The notes under the pieces are model-generated. The model did not search any database and was not told where the DNA came from. It was given only the letters and a program-made list of their open reading frames with translations. Below are positions 25,736 through 34,720 of a stretch of 51,405 nt of DNA, in pieces (the stretch's first letter is position 1; each line of letters starts with the position of its first letter). The stretch covers positions 1 to 51,405 of the forward strand of contig DUQJ01000086.1 in the NCBI GenBank assembly GCA_012837865.1, read 5' to 3'. Source of the stretch: Clostridiales bacterium. GTDB lineage: Bacteria; Bacillota; Clostridia; Lachnospirales; Lachnospiraceae. The position numbers and the translations under genes were made by a program.

Positions 25736-26761
25736 ATGAATAATAAAGACAAAAACCCAAAGAAAGATAAATTAAAAAAAATCAAAAGAACAAAGGCAAA
25801 AAGAGTCAAATTTAATCCTGTTCAAGGTAGTTCTCGTAAAAACCTAATTCTAGTGAGTTTAGCAGTAATGTTTGTGATAATATTATCTGCCACTATATTT
25901 ATGACATTAACGTCATTATTTAGCACTGAAAGCTATTATGTATTGAGTACTAATGTAAGGGCTAAACAACAAATAACCCCTGACATGGTTATGGCGAGAG
26001 AAACAGCTGCAGGTACAGGCCCAGTAAACGCCCTAAGCATGGAGCAAATTCAAAGAGGAGGAGTTTACTCGAGATATCCTATGTATGCTGGAGATGTTAT
26101 TTCACGTAGTAACGTGGGCGCATTATCTGGACAATCCTTAGGTATACCAGATGATTGGGTGGTCACAAGTTTTTCAACAGTATCTACTGACGCTGTTGGT
26201 GGAATATTAGGCAAAGGGGATTATATAGATATTCTAGGGGTTGATGAATCTGGATCAAGATATGTTTTCAACAATTTGCTTGTTCTAGAAGTTAAATTTG
26301 TTAACGAAGAATACGATGGAATTTCTGATGGTAGAACAATAGTTGGAGAAGCTATGCATTATACTGTAGGTATGCCTGCAGACAAGGCAGCTTATTTACA
26401 TTCAGCTTTGTATGATTATGAAGAAATTAAAATAATTAAGGCTCCAACTATAATCAATTACGCTGACAGAGATGTGTCTAACTTAGATGCTTCATTTAAA
26501 TATGGACCACAGGTTGGAAATATTGATTTAATACAAGGTACTGATCCCACCTTCACTGATGTAGAAAGAGATGAAGATGGAAGACCTATAGTTAACAATG
26601 TTAATTTAGAACAAATAGAAGATAATTTTGTTGAAGAGCAAATAGAAGATAAATTTGTTGAAGAACAAATAGAAGATGAAACCATTGAAGACGAAACTGC
26701 AGAAGATTTAGAAGACCAAATCATTGAATCAGAAAATGTGATGGAAAATGATGATAATTAA
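25736..26761 (+). CDS. cpaB: CpaB-like SAF-domain protein
   Basis: The start at ATG 25736 follows GGGAGGAAG. A very basic N-terminus is followed by one membrane helix (about 35-62) and a SAF domain (about 65-130: LSTNVRAKQQITPDMV...GDVISRSNVG), then a CpaB/RcpC-type domain. The acidic tail contains EEQIED repeats (EQIEDNFVE, EQIEDKFVE, EQIEDETIE). CpaB proteins in Gram-positive Tad systems may guide the fibre across the wall. The repeats can vary in number by slippage, so the tail length is likely variable between relatives. Confidence 0.85.
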   Translation: MNNKDKNPKKDKLKKIKRTKAKRVKFNPVQGSSRKNLILVSLAVMFVIILSATIFMTLTSLFSTESYYVLSTNVRAKQQITPDMVMARETAAGTGPVNALSMEQIQRGGVYSRYPMYAGDVISRSNVGALSGQSLGIPDDWVVTSFSTVSTDAVGGILGKGDYIDILGVDESGSRYVFNNLLVLEVKFVNEEYDGISDGRTIVGEAMHYTVGMPADKAAYLHSALYDYEEIKIIKAPTIINYADRDVSNLDASFKYGPQVGNIDLIQGTDPTFTDVERDEDGRPIVNNVNLEQIEDNFVEEQIEDKFVEEQIEDETIEDETAEDLEDQIIESENVMENDDN

Positions 26762-26820
26762 AAGACCAACTTTAAATAGTTAAAATAACTATATATCATA
26801 TAAAGAGGAGAGATTTATAT

Positions 26821-28257
26821 ATGAGTAACGAAAATAAAATCATATTTGTTGGTCCTGAAAATATACACAGTGCATTTGCTCAAATGGGGCAATACAATTT
26901 TCAAGAACCAATAATAAGTTTAGAAGAGTTTCAACACGAAATGAGATTAGATGAAAATAAGTCAAAAGTATCTAGAAGTTCATCAGCGATAATATTCTTT
27001 TCAAGATTATATACAGGTGCTGAAAAAGAATTCGCTAAACTTGTGGCGTTTTATGCACCATATGCTGTTGTTTCAATATTAATACCAGAACAAGACAAAG
27101 AATTAATTCCTAGAATGGAATCTTTAATTAGAGCAGCTAAAAGAGAAAATGCTAGCAATTCTGGAGGATCTTACGATGCTTTAACACCAACTTTTTTTAT
27201 AAGTTATGAAGCTCCAATGCCGGATCTTACTCAAGCTATGGCTGACTTTATAGCTGATGAAACTATTAGTCCTGATGTTAAGCCAGGAGTTATGGAAATG
27301 CTTCCAGAACATTATAAAAGCGCCTTGTCAATAGAAAACAATTTTGAAATGGCTGATGAAACCTTAGAAGAACTATATGGAAATGACGATTCAATTGTAA
27401 TTCCTAAAGATGATGAAGATAAAAATGGTGTAGTTATTGCAGTCACCTCATCTAAGGGTGGTTCAGGCAAATCAACAGTCAGCATGTTGCTTGCAGCCTA
27501 CTTGGCAAAAGCGAGTAAAATTTCAGAACAACAAAACTTAGAAAGAAGAAGATTAAAAGTTTGCGTGATTGACTTTGATACACGAGATGGTCAACTAGGC
27601 TTCTTAAACGGTCAAACTAGCCCTACTGTTTTTAATATAATAGGAGACTCAAATGTTGTGGGCAACGAAATACCTAGAAGTGCTATAGAAAAAGGTATTT
27701 ATTCATCATCTAATATAGAGGCTGATTTCATATTTGCACCCAGAAGAACTAGACATGCTAAGGAAATTAAACCACAATTTTACGTATCAATAATTCATGA
27801 GTTAAAAGGTATGTATGATTATATTATACTAGATACTAGTGTTAATTATCTAGATGTTCTTTTAGAAGAAGTAGCTTATCCAATGTCTGATAAAATAATA
27901 CTAGTAACAGATATGGGTATCTCTTCAATAATGGGAATGGCACGCTGGATAACTGAAACTACTTCACCTAAAGAAAAAGGTGGTAGTGGCATTGATAAAA
28001 ACAAAATAGGCATCACAGTTAATAAAGTAATGGATGGAGTAAATATGGGAGCAGACAGAATTAAAAAGACTGCTATGGGTGTTCCTATTATAGCTATGTT
28101 GCCAAATGCTCCTAAATTAATTACATTCAAAGCTAACACTAACTCACTAGATGATGTTCTCTACAAGAGACAAATAAATCAATCTTTTAAAGTTCTTGCC
28201 AACTCTATTGTGGGCGATAGTTATCAATTGGCAGACGTTCCATATAATGATGATTAA
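26821..28257 (+). CDS. cpaE: CpaE/MinD-like ATPase of the Tad cluster
   Basis: AGAGGAG precedes ATG 26821. Residues 1-130 form a receiver-like domain without clear phosphorylation motifs. Residues about 205-430 are a MinD/ParA ATPase: deviant Walker A SKGGSGKST near 211-219, CVIDFDTRDGQLG, and YIILDTSVNY. CpaE homologues place Tad machines at a cell pole or other membrane site. It is the last gene of the operon and is followed by a terminator. A DNA-partition ParA role is less likely because no parB or centromere repeats are next to it. Confidence 0.9.
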   Translation: MSNENKIIFVGPENIHSAFAQMGQYNFQEPIISLEEFQHEMRLDENKSKVSRSSSAIIFFSRLYTGAEKEFAKLVAFYAPYAVVSILIPEQDKELIPRMESLIRAAKRENASNSGGSYDALTPTFFISYEAPMPDLTQAMADFIADETISPDVKPGVMEMLPEHYKSALSIENNFEMADETLEELYGNDDSIVIPKDDEDKNGVVIAVTSSKGGSGKSTVSMLLAAYLAKASKISEQQNLERRRLKVCVIDFDTRDGQLGFLNGQTSPTVFNIIGDSNVVGNEIPRSAIEKGIYSSSNIEADFIFAPRRTRHAKEIKPQFYVSIIHELKGMYDYIILDTSVNYLDVLLEEVAYPMSDKIILVTDMGISSIMGMARWITETTSPKEKGGSGIDKNKIGITVNKVMDGVNMGADRIKKTAMGVPIIAMLPNAPKLITFKANTNSLDDVLYKRQINQSFKVLANSIVGDSYQLADVPYNDD

Positions 28258-28273
28258 TGAAACACCTTAACGG

Positions 28274-28303
28274 AAGCCCGTGGATGATTTCCATGGGCTT
28301 TTT
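28274..28303 (+). terminator. Terminator of the Tad operon
   Basis: AAGCCCGTGGA pairs with TCCATGGGCTT, followed by TTTT. Confidence 0.85.
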
Positions 28304-28340
28304 CATTTGAAATATACTAATCTTGTATGAATAAATCTTT

Positions 28341-28691
28341 ATGGAACTAGACTTGAAAATGTATATACTTGTAAACGAAGACATAGATATGACACCAGGC
28401 AAACTGGCGGGCCAAGTAGGCCACGCTGTTGCTTCATACTTTCATAATGCTGGTGAAATTGAAAGATTTATGGTGATTGACGAATATATGAGAGGCATTC
28501 AGAAAAAGATTATATTGAAATGCCCACAGGCCCAGCTGGAGATGCTAGAGTAAGAGGGGAACGTTTCTATTCGAGATAAAGGGTTAACTCATTTAGAACC
28601 CAATACGCTGACCTGCGTCAACTTAGGCGTACTGGATGCAGACGACAGCCATCCATATTTAGACTTTGTAAAAGGTCTTAAATTCCTATAG
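28341..28691 (+). pseudogene. Pth2-type peptidyl-tRNA hydrolase with one in-frame TAA
   Basis: Residues 1-70 (KMYILVNEDIDMTPGKLAGQ, then VGHAV) match Pth2. The frame then meets TAA at 28551-28553. The same frame continues as EGNVSIRDKGLTHLEPNTLT and ends DFVKGLKFL at a TAG, which is the normal Pth2 C-terminus. Full length would be about 116 residues, as in the family. A CAA-to-TAA change at one codon explains it. Pth2 frees peptides from tRNA. No good ribosome-binding site is visible. Either it is a fresh pseudogene, a sequencing error, or the stop is read through. Confidence 0.8.
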
Positions 28692-28697
28692 AAAATA

Positions 28698-28731
28698 AAA
28701 AAGACATAACTCTCAAGAGTTATGTCTTTTT
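28698..28731. terminator. Bidirectional terminator
   Basis: AAAAAGACATAACTCT pairs with AGAGTTATGTCTTTTT around a short loop, between pth2 (+) and the gene ending at 28737 (-). Confidence 0.88.
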
Positions 28732-28736
28732 GTTTA

Positions 28737-29078
28737 TTAATTATTAATCTTTACTCTTTCTAATAATTTGAACTCACGAATGTCTGCAGACACTGCTTTC
28801 TCAAAATCTTTGTTGAAGTGCTTAGTTTCATACTTATCAGATCTTCCATATACAGGGAGATTAATAGTTCCATAAGGCTTATTCTTTTCATGAGTTATGA
28901 ATCCTATATATGTGTTATCATATTTATTTTCTTTTACAAGTTGACTTCTTAACTTAGGAAGCAAATCTAGATTGTCGTCATTAACCTTTACAATTACATA
29001 ATTAGAATGCTCATCAATTTTAATCGGGCCTTCTTTAGCTAACTGAGTGAACTCTTTTTTAGTCATTTTCTTTGTCAT
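28737..29078 (-). CDS. hypothetical protein, 113 aa
   Basis: AAGGGGG precedes ATG 29078. The protein is small and charged, with a beta-alpha pattern (NYVIVKVNDDNLDLL, YIGFITHEKNKPYGTINLPV) and no membrane segment or Cys. I do not know the family. It has its own near-perfect promoter of the same type as the small genes at 47-51 kb, and ends at a bidirectional terminator, so it is a one-gene unit. It may belong to the same set of early-expressed small genes. Confidence 0.7.
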   Translation of the reverse strand: MTKKMTKKEFTQLAKEGPIKIDEHSNYVIVKVNDDNLDLLPKLRSQLVKENKYDNTYIGFITHEKNKPYGTINLPVYGRSDKYETKHFNKDFEKAVSADIREFKLLERVKINN

Positions 29079-29108
29079 ATTATTTCCCCCTTATTTGATT
29101 ATATATTA

Positions 29109-29137
29109 ATTATAACATATCCTCTATATATTGTCAA
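29109..29137 (-). promoter_or_regulatory. Strong promoter for the gene at 28737-29078
   Basis: On the minus strand TTGACA (29132-29137) and TATAAT (29109-29114) are 17 nt apart, with TG one base ahead of the -10. Confidence 0.85.
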
Positions 29138-29164
29138 CAATTAACCCAAACTTTTTTAAAAATA

Positions 29165-29190
29165 CAAAGCCCACCAAATAGGTAAGCTTT
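29165..29190 (-). terminator. Terminator of the RecD2-like gene
   Basis: AAAGCTTACC and GGTGGGCTTT pair on the minus strand, with one mismatch and a following T-run. Confidence 0.6.
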
Positions 29191-29211
29191 GTAAACCTTG
29201 GTTGACAGGGC

Positions 29212-31458
29212 TTACTTATTATTTCCATTGTCTTTTGCTAAACTTTGAAGTTGTATCATGGTTTTTCTTCTGAGATTGGCCTGTTCTTTAGCAGCCTCAT
29301 TAATTCCTTTGAAACTGCCAATTACATAGCATTTGACTTTCGCTCTAGTTATAGCTGTATATAGCATATTAGCATTTAACATGAAATATGAATTAGTGGG
29401 CAGAACTATGATAACTTCGCTTGCTTGCCCCCCTTGAGACTTGTGTATAGTGATAGTCCAGGCATGCTCTATTAAATCATGTATTTCAGATTTATCTATT
29501 GTGTATGGATGTCCATTAATTTCAAAGGTCAACTTAGTCTTATAAGTTTGAGATATATCTCCCAAATCACCATTTATTATTTGAGTAATTTCATCATAAT
29601 CGTTTATCATATCATAATGATTACTCTTTACAGTAATATAATCTCCTTTTTTGTAAAATGTCTTTTTATCTTCCTCATTAGATTTAGCCCCAAATATAAC
29701 ATCATTTTCATTTATACTTGGATTAACAATTGCTTGAACCTTTTTATTTAAAACACCTCTACCATACACTCCTTTATTAGTAGGGGACAATAACATAATG
29801 TCATCTACACCATACCTGTCATATGATTTCTTATAAAGAGCTAAGGCAATCTCCTGCTGTCTGGAGTCATCTGGTTCATTAATGAATACAATATCCTGTT
29901 CCTCCACTCTCGGTCTGTCTAGCGGCAGCCTGAAGGTGCCCTCCCTTAAGTCATTAGCATAATCAAGTATATGACTACCCTCACTTTGTCTAAATATTTT
30001 AGTTAATTTGATAGTTGGTACATCAATGAATTCTACTAAGTCAAATAATACATTCCCTGGGCCAACTGATTGTAATTGGAAATCATCCCCTACAATAATT
30101 AATCTTGTGTGAATACCCATAGCCTTTAGAACAACACTGGCTAATTCAGAATCAACCATGGAAAACTCATCTACAATTAATACGTCATAATCAACTGTTT
30201 CCCCCTGAGCAACTGTAGTCATTAATCCTCTATGAATAGTTGAAGCATCAGCGTCTACATAATTACTCATAACATGTGCAGCCCTTGCTGTAGGGGCATA
30301 CAAAGCAAAAGTCTTACCTGACTTTTTGATTAACTCACATGCAAGATTAATTACCCAAGATTTACCTGAACCACCAGGCCCTAAAAGTATACTTATCTTC
30401 TCATTGTTAATTAAATCTAAAAACTGATCCTGTTCATCTGATAAATCTTGAGGTAAGCTTGACAATAAGTCGTTCTTCATACTTTTCCAAGTGTCATCTT
30501 TAGATATTTTTTCTTTATTAATGATGCTTGATTTAACTTCTTTATAAATCAATAATTCAGCATTAAATAATGCCCTAGTAGTTATATTTTTCCCAAATAT
30601 TTTTAATTGATATTTTTTTAAGGCTTCTTCATCTTTTTGAATTTCTGCCAATAAAACTAATATTTCTTCATATGGTACAAAAAGCTTTGAAGATATTTGC
30701 TTTGAGGATAAAAATATATCTTCATAAGTATTACCGGTATTTTGAAAACATTCCTTTAAATAATAAGATACTCCGTGTAATATTCTATTTCTATCATTAA
30801 GTGGTAAACCATAATGCATTCTAAATTTATCTGCTAACATAAAACCTATGCTTGGGCTCTCAAGTAAGCTAAAGGGATCTTTTTTAATGGTTTTAATAGT
30901 TTGTAAAACGTTTGGCTTCCAATCAACTAAAAAGTTAATTATTTTAGTGCCAACCCCTTCAATGTCCCCATATTCAGCAAATATTACAGCCTTATCGTTA
31001 TTAGCCAATAATTTTGATTGAATATTCTTGGCTCTGCTATCACCAATACCCCTCACCTTAGTTAGCTCTGACGGCTCATTCATCATTATATCTAATATTT
31101 TGTCAGATTGGCTGAAAGTATTCTCAATTGATAAATATGTCCCTAATGGAACTATATTTCCATTTCTTAAATATTCCCATTGTTCTTTAGCCCCCTTAGG
31201 TAACTCATAATGAATCTTAATTAATTTATATGAATTAGGGTATCTGGACCCCACTTCCTCTTTTAGAGTAACTGTATATATTGCTCCAATTTCACTGTCA
31301 TCTAAAGAAAACTCTCCAACTATTTTGAAGTTGCCATATCTATTTTCTTTGACTAAGTTTTTATCTTTATAAGTGGCTGGCTCAGCTGAGAATACTGAAT
31401 ATTCACTATCAGGGGTTCCATAAAGACGCTTAATGAATTTTACATTGACTTTAATCAT
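29212..31458 (-). CDS. RecD2-like SF1B helicase
   Basis: The 748-residue protein shows the RecD2 layout. It has an N-terminal domain, a helix-hairpin-helix region (residues about 125-170, KVRGIGDSRAKNI), then the motor: Walker A LGPGGSGKSW, ADASTIHRGLM, Walker B VLIVDEFSMVD, VGDDFQLQSVGPG, LTKIFRQ, and the C-terminal TITIHKSQGGQASEV and LYTAITRAK motifs. RecD2 unwinds 5' to 3' and acts in repair without RecBC. It stands alone on the minus strand. On a conjugative element it could help process transferred DNA or replicate it. The start at ATG 31458 has an AGGAGA site. Confidence 0.93.
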   Translation of the reverse strand: MIKVNVKFIKRLYGTPDSEYSVFSAEPATYKDKNLVKENRYGNFKIVGEFSLDDSEIGAIYTVTLKEEVGSRYPNSYKLIKIHYELPKGAKEQWEYLRNGNIVPLGTYLSIENTFSQSDKILDIMMNEPSELTKVRGIGDSRAKNIQSKLLANNDKAVIFAEYGDIEGVGTKIINFLVDWKPNVLQTIKTIKKDPFSLLESPSIGFMLADKFRMHYGLPLNDRNRILHGVSYYLKECFQNTGNTYEDIFLSSKQISSKLFVPYEEILVLLAEIQKDEEALKKYQLKIFGKNITTRALFNAELLIYKEVKSSIINKEKISKDDTWKSMKNDLLSSLPQDLSDEQDQFLDLINNEKISILLGPGGSGKSWVINLACELIKKSGKTFALYAPTARAAHVMSNYVDADASTIHRGLMTTVAQGETVDYDVLIVDEFSMVDSELASVVLKAMGIHTRLIIVGDDFQLQSVGPGNVLFDLVEFIDVPTIKLTKIFRQSEGSHILDYANDLREGTFRLPLDRPRVEEQDIVFINEPDDSRQQEIALALYKKSYDRYGVDDIMLLSPTNKGVYGRGVLNKKVQAIVNPSINENDVIFGAKSNEEDKKTFYKKGDYITVKSNHYDMINDYDEITQIINGDLGDISQTYKTKLTFEINGHPYTIDKSEIHDLIEHAWTITIHKSQGGQASEVIIVLPTNSYFMLNANMLYTAITRAKVKCYVIGSFKGINEAAKEQANLRRKTMIQLQSLAKDNGNNK

Positions 31459-31647
31459 ATTTCACATTCTCCTAACTTAATTAATAACTTATAATTGTAT
31501 TATACTATTTTAACTTTTTACTAATACAAAAAAGCAGAAGTCTCAAGTCAACCCCTGCTTGCTATGATTATAAAATGAATACATTACACCACAAGTTTTA
31601 CACAATATGAAATATATAATTAATGGCAGAGCGGAGTTCTTAGCCCT

Positions 31648-31771
31648 AAAGGCCTTATTTAGGTACATTCATACCTAAGTAAGGCCTTTGACCACTTTTC
31701 GTCAACTTTGACAAAAATCCGACCTCTAGAGTTAGGATGGCTATTACGCTCTAGCGGTCGCTTTCTAGAGC
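31648..31771. promoter_or_regulatory. Palindromic intergenic region (31459-31948)
   Basis: The gap of about 490 nt between divergent genes has no ORF. It holds an 18-bp inverted repeat at 31648-31689 (AAAGGCCTTATTTAGGTA, loop CATTCA, one mismatch that would be G-U in plus-strand RNA), and a second hairpin at 31748-31771 (GCTCTAG/CTAGAGC). The words AGTTCTTAGC flank the pair at 31635 and 31773. It could be an operator, RNA leader, or replication/transfer origin. Nothing in the sequence decides which. Confidence 0.45.
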
Positions 31772-31948
31772 CAGTTCTTAGCTATATATATAAATCTCAA
31801 AATCATGTCTTATTTGTTCAGTTGAGTGAAATGACTATTTTGAAATGCTATACATCATTTATATTAATTATAAAACAATGATATTTTAATTATTAATAGT
31901 TGAGAAATTAATCACATAACTCTTAAAAAACAATATGGAGGATACAAT

Positions 31949-32998
31949 ATGATAAATTATTCAAAGAAGTTTAAAACAAATATCTCATATATTGGTATCT
32001 GGGTGTTATTGTATGTAATGATGGCTTTACCCCAATTATTTATGATAGCCATGTCATCAATGGCAGTGGACGGAGGCATGATTGAGCCGTCAATTAGTAA
32101 GACAATTCAGGCGCTACCTCTTGTCTTGTTTGTCACGATGCCTGTTGCTATACCACTTATTTATTCATTAATTGTTCGCAAGAAATATACTTGGGGGAAT
32201 ATATGTTTAATAATTAGCATTCTTATTTACTTATTTATGGCGGATATGTTAGCTCCTGCTTTCGGGATGTACTCAGTGAGCTCAAATATAGAAATGAAAA
32301 AACATGAGGAGAATAAAATGGCATTTGAAGATAAACATCCTAACAAAGATCCAAACAATGAGCATATTGTACACTCTCAAACATATGATTGGTATTTAAA
32401 TAAAATCACTGGTGAATTATTCCAGGTTAGAAATATGAGCACTGAATTAATAGATAGTTGGCCAGCAAACCTAGATGACTTATATGTAGCTAACATTGAA
32501 TTAGTTAATGGTGTTTTGTTAAATATTATAAGTTATAGTGATTATCAAACTATATTTAATATTGAGGGAACAGACCAAACATATATAACAGACAGAAATC
32601 TATTAATACGCAACAGTTTTACTGACATACCTAAAATTACAGTTAATACTGGTATAATACTTAATAAAGATGATATGATAATAAGTTATAATAAAAACAT
32701 TTTAAAGGATTTAGCATTAGGTGGATTATATAATCATAATTTAACTTTTAAATTAAATGGTGAACAAGTGTTACAAGTTAACATTGAGGACAATTCTTAT
32801 GACATTTCAGTTGTGAGTACAGTTGGAGAGCACCCTGCTTCATACACTCAGGAACAAAAAGACTATTTAGATGCTCAACGGAGCATTAATAATATATTGT
32901 TAAAGGCAGGACATTGGGAGGTACAATTATTTGCTAACTCTGTGGAATGGGATATGATGGTTGCATTATCTGAAGTGTTAGAATATGAAATAAAATAG
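31949..32998 (+). CDS. membrane protein, 349 aa, unknown
   Basis: TGGAGG precedes ATG 31949. Three hydrophobic segments lie in the first 115 residues (about 15-35, 50-75, 85-110). The remaining 235 residues are soluble, beta-rich and probably outside the membrane. No catalytic motif is seen. I do not recognise the family. It is followed by a strong terminator and has the palindromic region upstream, so it is a single-gene unit. It may be a surface or signalling protein. Confidence 0.75.
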   Translation: MINYSKKFKTNISYIGIWVLLYVMMALPQLFMIAMSSMAVDGGMIEPSISKTIQALPLVLFVTMPVAIPLIYSLIVRKKYTWGNICLIISILIYLFMADMLAPAFGMYSVSSNIEMKKHEENKMAFEDKHPNKDPNNEHIVHSQTYDWYLNKITGELFQVRNMSTELIDSWPANLDDLYVANIELVNGVLLNIISYSDYQTIFNIEGTDQTYITDRNLLIRNSFTDIPKITVNTGIILNKDDMIISYNKNILKDLALGGLYNHNLTFKLNGEQVLQVNIEDNSYDISVVSTVGEHPASYTQEQKDYLDAQRSINNILLKAGHWEVQLFANSVEWDMMVALSEVLEYEIK

Positions 32999-33040
32999 TG
33001 GTTATCTATTCATTGCAAATCACCTTTGTTATAACATTAA

Positions 33041-33077
33041 AACAAAGGTTTATAGCCTTATGCTATAAACCTTTGTT
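33041..33077. terminator. Strong terminator hairpin
   Basis: AACAAAGGTTTATAGC pairs perfectly with GCTATAAACCTTTGTT around a 5-nt loop. Confidence 0.85.
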
Positions 33078-33163
33078 GATAATAATTTTGTTTGCAGTTT
33101 TATTGAAACAAAACTCTTGACAAAAAAATTGAAATGAAACTTTATTTTCCTTAATAAATGATT

Positions 33164-34309
33164 TTACTTTAATTTATAAGGACCTACTTCAAATTGTATA
33201 ATAGGACCATTATTAATGCGTTTAAATTCTTCATAAGTCATGAACTTACCTTTACCATTGGGTATTGATATATCATCAACTAATAAACTGCTTTTACTTA
33301 TTGGGTCATATATTTCAAGATAGGTCGTATCTTCAATCTCAAGATAGCCAGTAATTAAAATAGCGTGGGAATTAATGTCAACTGCAGAGTTTTTTACATA
33401 ATACCTTCTGTCTTTCCGATCGTAGTATGTTTCATTTTCAAACAAATGATAGTAATTAACATATCCTGATTTGATATATGATATGACTGGTGTGCCTTTG
33501 TTAATGTGCTCTTTAATTGAATTCAAACTAAAACCCCAATCATACACTCTACCTTTAATATTATACGCATGACTCAGCGACTCTAGCACATCTTTAGTAG
33601 TTGAACCGTTTGAATCAAATTGTATTCTTTGTGATATGTCATCTGGCACTAACTCTTTATTGCCCTGCATATGCAAAAACATAGATACTGCTGTAGGTAC
33701 GCAACTAGCTTTTGGCTTTATTGAGTTTTCCAATTGATTGAAATAACTAATGTCATCTTGTATTGTTGACACATGTAGACTAGGTATATCTGTAAACCCA
33801 CTCTTAATATATCTTTCTTTCTCCGATTCTAAAACATCTATATAGCGCGACTCATATGAATAAGTATAATCTTGTTCATCATCAGTTACATATGATTGTT
33901 TGATTGTCCTTTTATATTCTCCATCAATATTAAATTCATGAAGTATATTTTCATTAATGAGATATTTATAATCATCTTTTAATACGTAATTGTTCCAATC
34001 TTTTATGCTTGGTTTTTTGATTGTCCTCTGATATTCTTCATCAATATTAAATTCCTGAATCATCCCTTTACTAATGACATATTTATAGTTACTTTTAAAT
34101 GTCTGATTGTCCCAAAAATCTTGTGTGTAATTATTAATGATAAAATTGTCATTCGATACTAATGATTGAATATTGGCAGTCTCTACGACAGGGCTTAATT
34201 CAAACTTTTTATCAATGTGATCTATGTTGTCAACTAAAGATAATCCAAAGATGTTATTACTAAATATTGACAAAATAAATAATAATATACTTATACGTCT
34301 TTTATTCAA
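33164..34309 (-). CDS. secreted C39-like cysteine peptidase, 381 aa
   Basis: A short basic start is followed by a hydrophobic signal (ISILLFILSIFSNNIFGLSL). The middle holds two tandem repeats of about 34 residues (YKYVISKGMIQEFNID... and YKYLINENILHEFNID..., each ending in RTIK). Residues about 185-381 form a C39_2-type papain-fold domain: catalytic Cys in KPKASCVPTAVSMFL, His in NSHAILITGY, and Asp in IYDPIS. Such enzymes cut surface or secreted proteins after Gly-rich sites. Being secreted and near the pilin-like genes, it may act on pilus or wall proteins, though no substrate is shown. Confidence 0.8.
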   Translation of the reverse strand: MNKRRISILLFILSIFSNNIFGLSLVDNIDHIDKKFELSPVVETANIQSLVSNDNFIINNYTQDFWDNQTFKSNYKYVISKGMIQEFNIDEEYQRTIKKPSIKDWNNYVLKDDYKYLINENILHEFNIDGEYKRTIKQSYVTDDEQDYTYSYESRYIDVLESEKERYIKSGFTDIPSLHVSTIQDDISYFNQLENSIKPKASCVPTAVSMFLHMQGNKELVPDDISQRIQFDSNGSTTKDVLESLSHAYNIKGRVYDWGFSLNSIKEHINKGTPVISYIKSGYVNYYHLFENETYYDRKDRRYYVKNSAVDINSHAILITGYLEIEDTTYLEIYDPISKSSLLVDDISIPNGKGKFMTYEEFKRINNGPIIQFEVGPYKLK

Positions 34310-34473
34310 ATAAATTTCACGTCCTCTTTATTTATTCTAATGCGAATTGAATCATTTCATATACATTAATATTACCTAATATCATTACCAACTAAGATAA
34401 AGTGATATTTTCATCATTAATTTAAATATTAAAAATACATATATTAAATTTATTATTCAGGGGGAGGGATAAA

Positions 34474-34647
34474 ATGAAGCCGGCATGGAGAGCAGTAGTC
34501 ACAATTATATTAATATCTTTAATGGGATTTTCAATAGTGAGCTCAGCAAATAATGGAAGCAACATAGGACATATGATTAAAAACTCTACATTTATACAAA
34601 AATCAGAAAGAAAAATTAGCTCTATATTCAAAGAAGCACTTAAGTAA
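34474..34647 (+). CDS. small exported or membrane-anchored peptide, 57 aa
   Basis: GGGGGAGGG precedes ATG 34474. The 57-residue frame MKPAWRAVVTIILISL... has a hydrophobic N-terminal segment, then SANNGSNIGHMIKNSTFI, then a basic C-terminus. It looks like a signal peptide or membrane anchor with a short tail. The minus-strand frame over the same bases lacks a ribosome-binding site and is dismissed. The family is unknown. It precedes the promoter of the coiled-coil membrane protein gene. Confidence 0.6.
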   Translation: MKPAWRAVVTIILISLMGFSIVSSANNGSNIGHMIKNSTFIQKSERKISSIFKEALK

Positions 34648-34654
34648 TTAATGG

Positions 34655-34683
34655 TTGACAGTCCAATAAATTCATGTTATAAT
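34655..34683 (+). promoter_or_regulatory. Strong promoter (cassette copy 1)
   Basis: TTGACA at 34655-34660 and TATAAT at 34678-34683, 17 nt apart with an extended -10. The surrounding 60 or so bases are nearly identical to those before the metallophosphoesterase gene (39012-39070, minus). Confidence 0.88.
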
Positions 34684-34720
34684 ATAATTATGGAATTTAA
34701 TAAGACTGGAGGATATATAA

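Noticed and set aside
26821-28257. Plasmid partition ParA
   Set aside because: It has a receiver-like N-terminal domain, follows cpaB in a Tad operon, and no parB or centromere repeats are next to it.
34422-34631. Minus-strand ORF of 69 codons
   Set aside because: The plus strand carries a better gene (34474-34647) with a strong ribosome-binding site and signal-like N-terminus.
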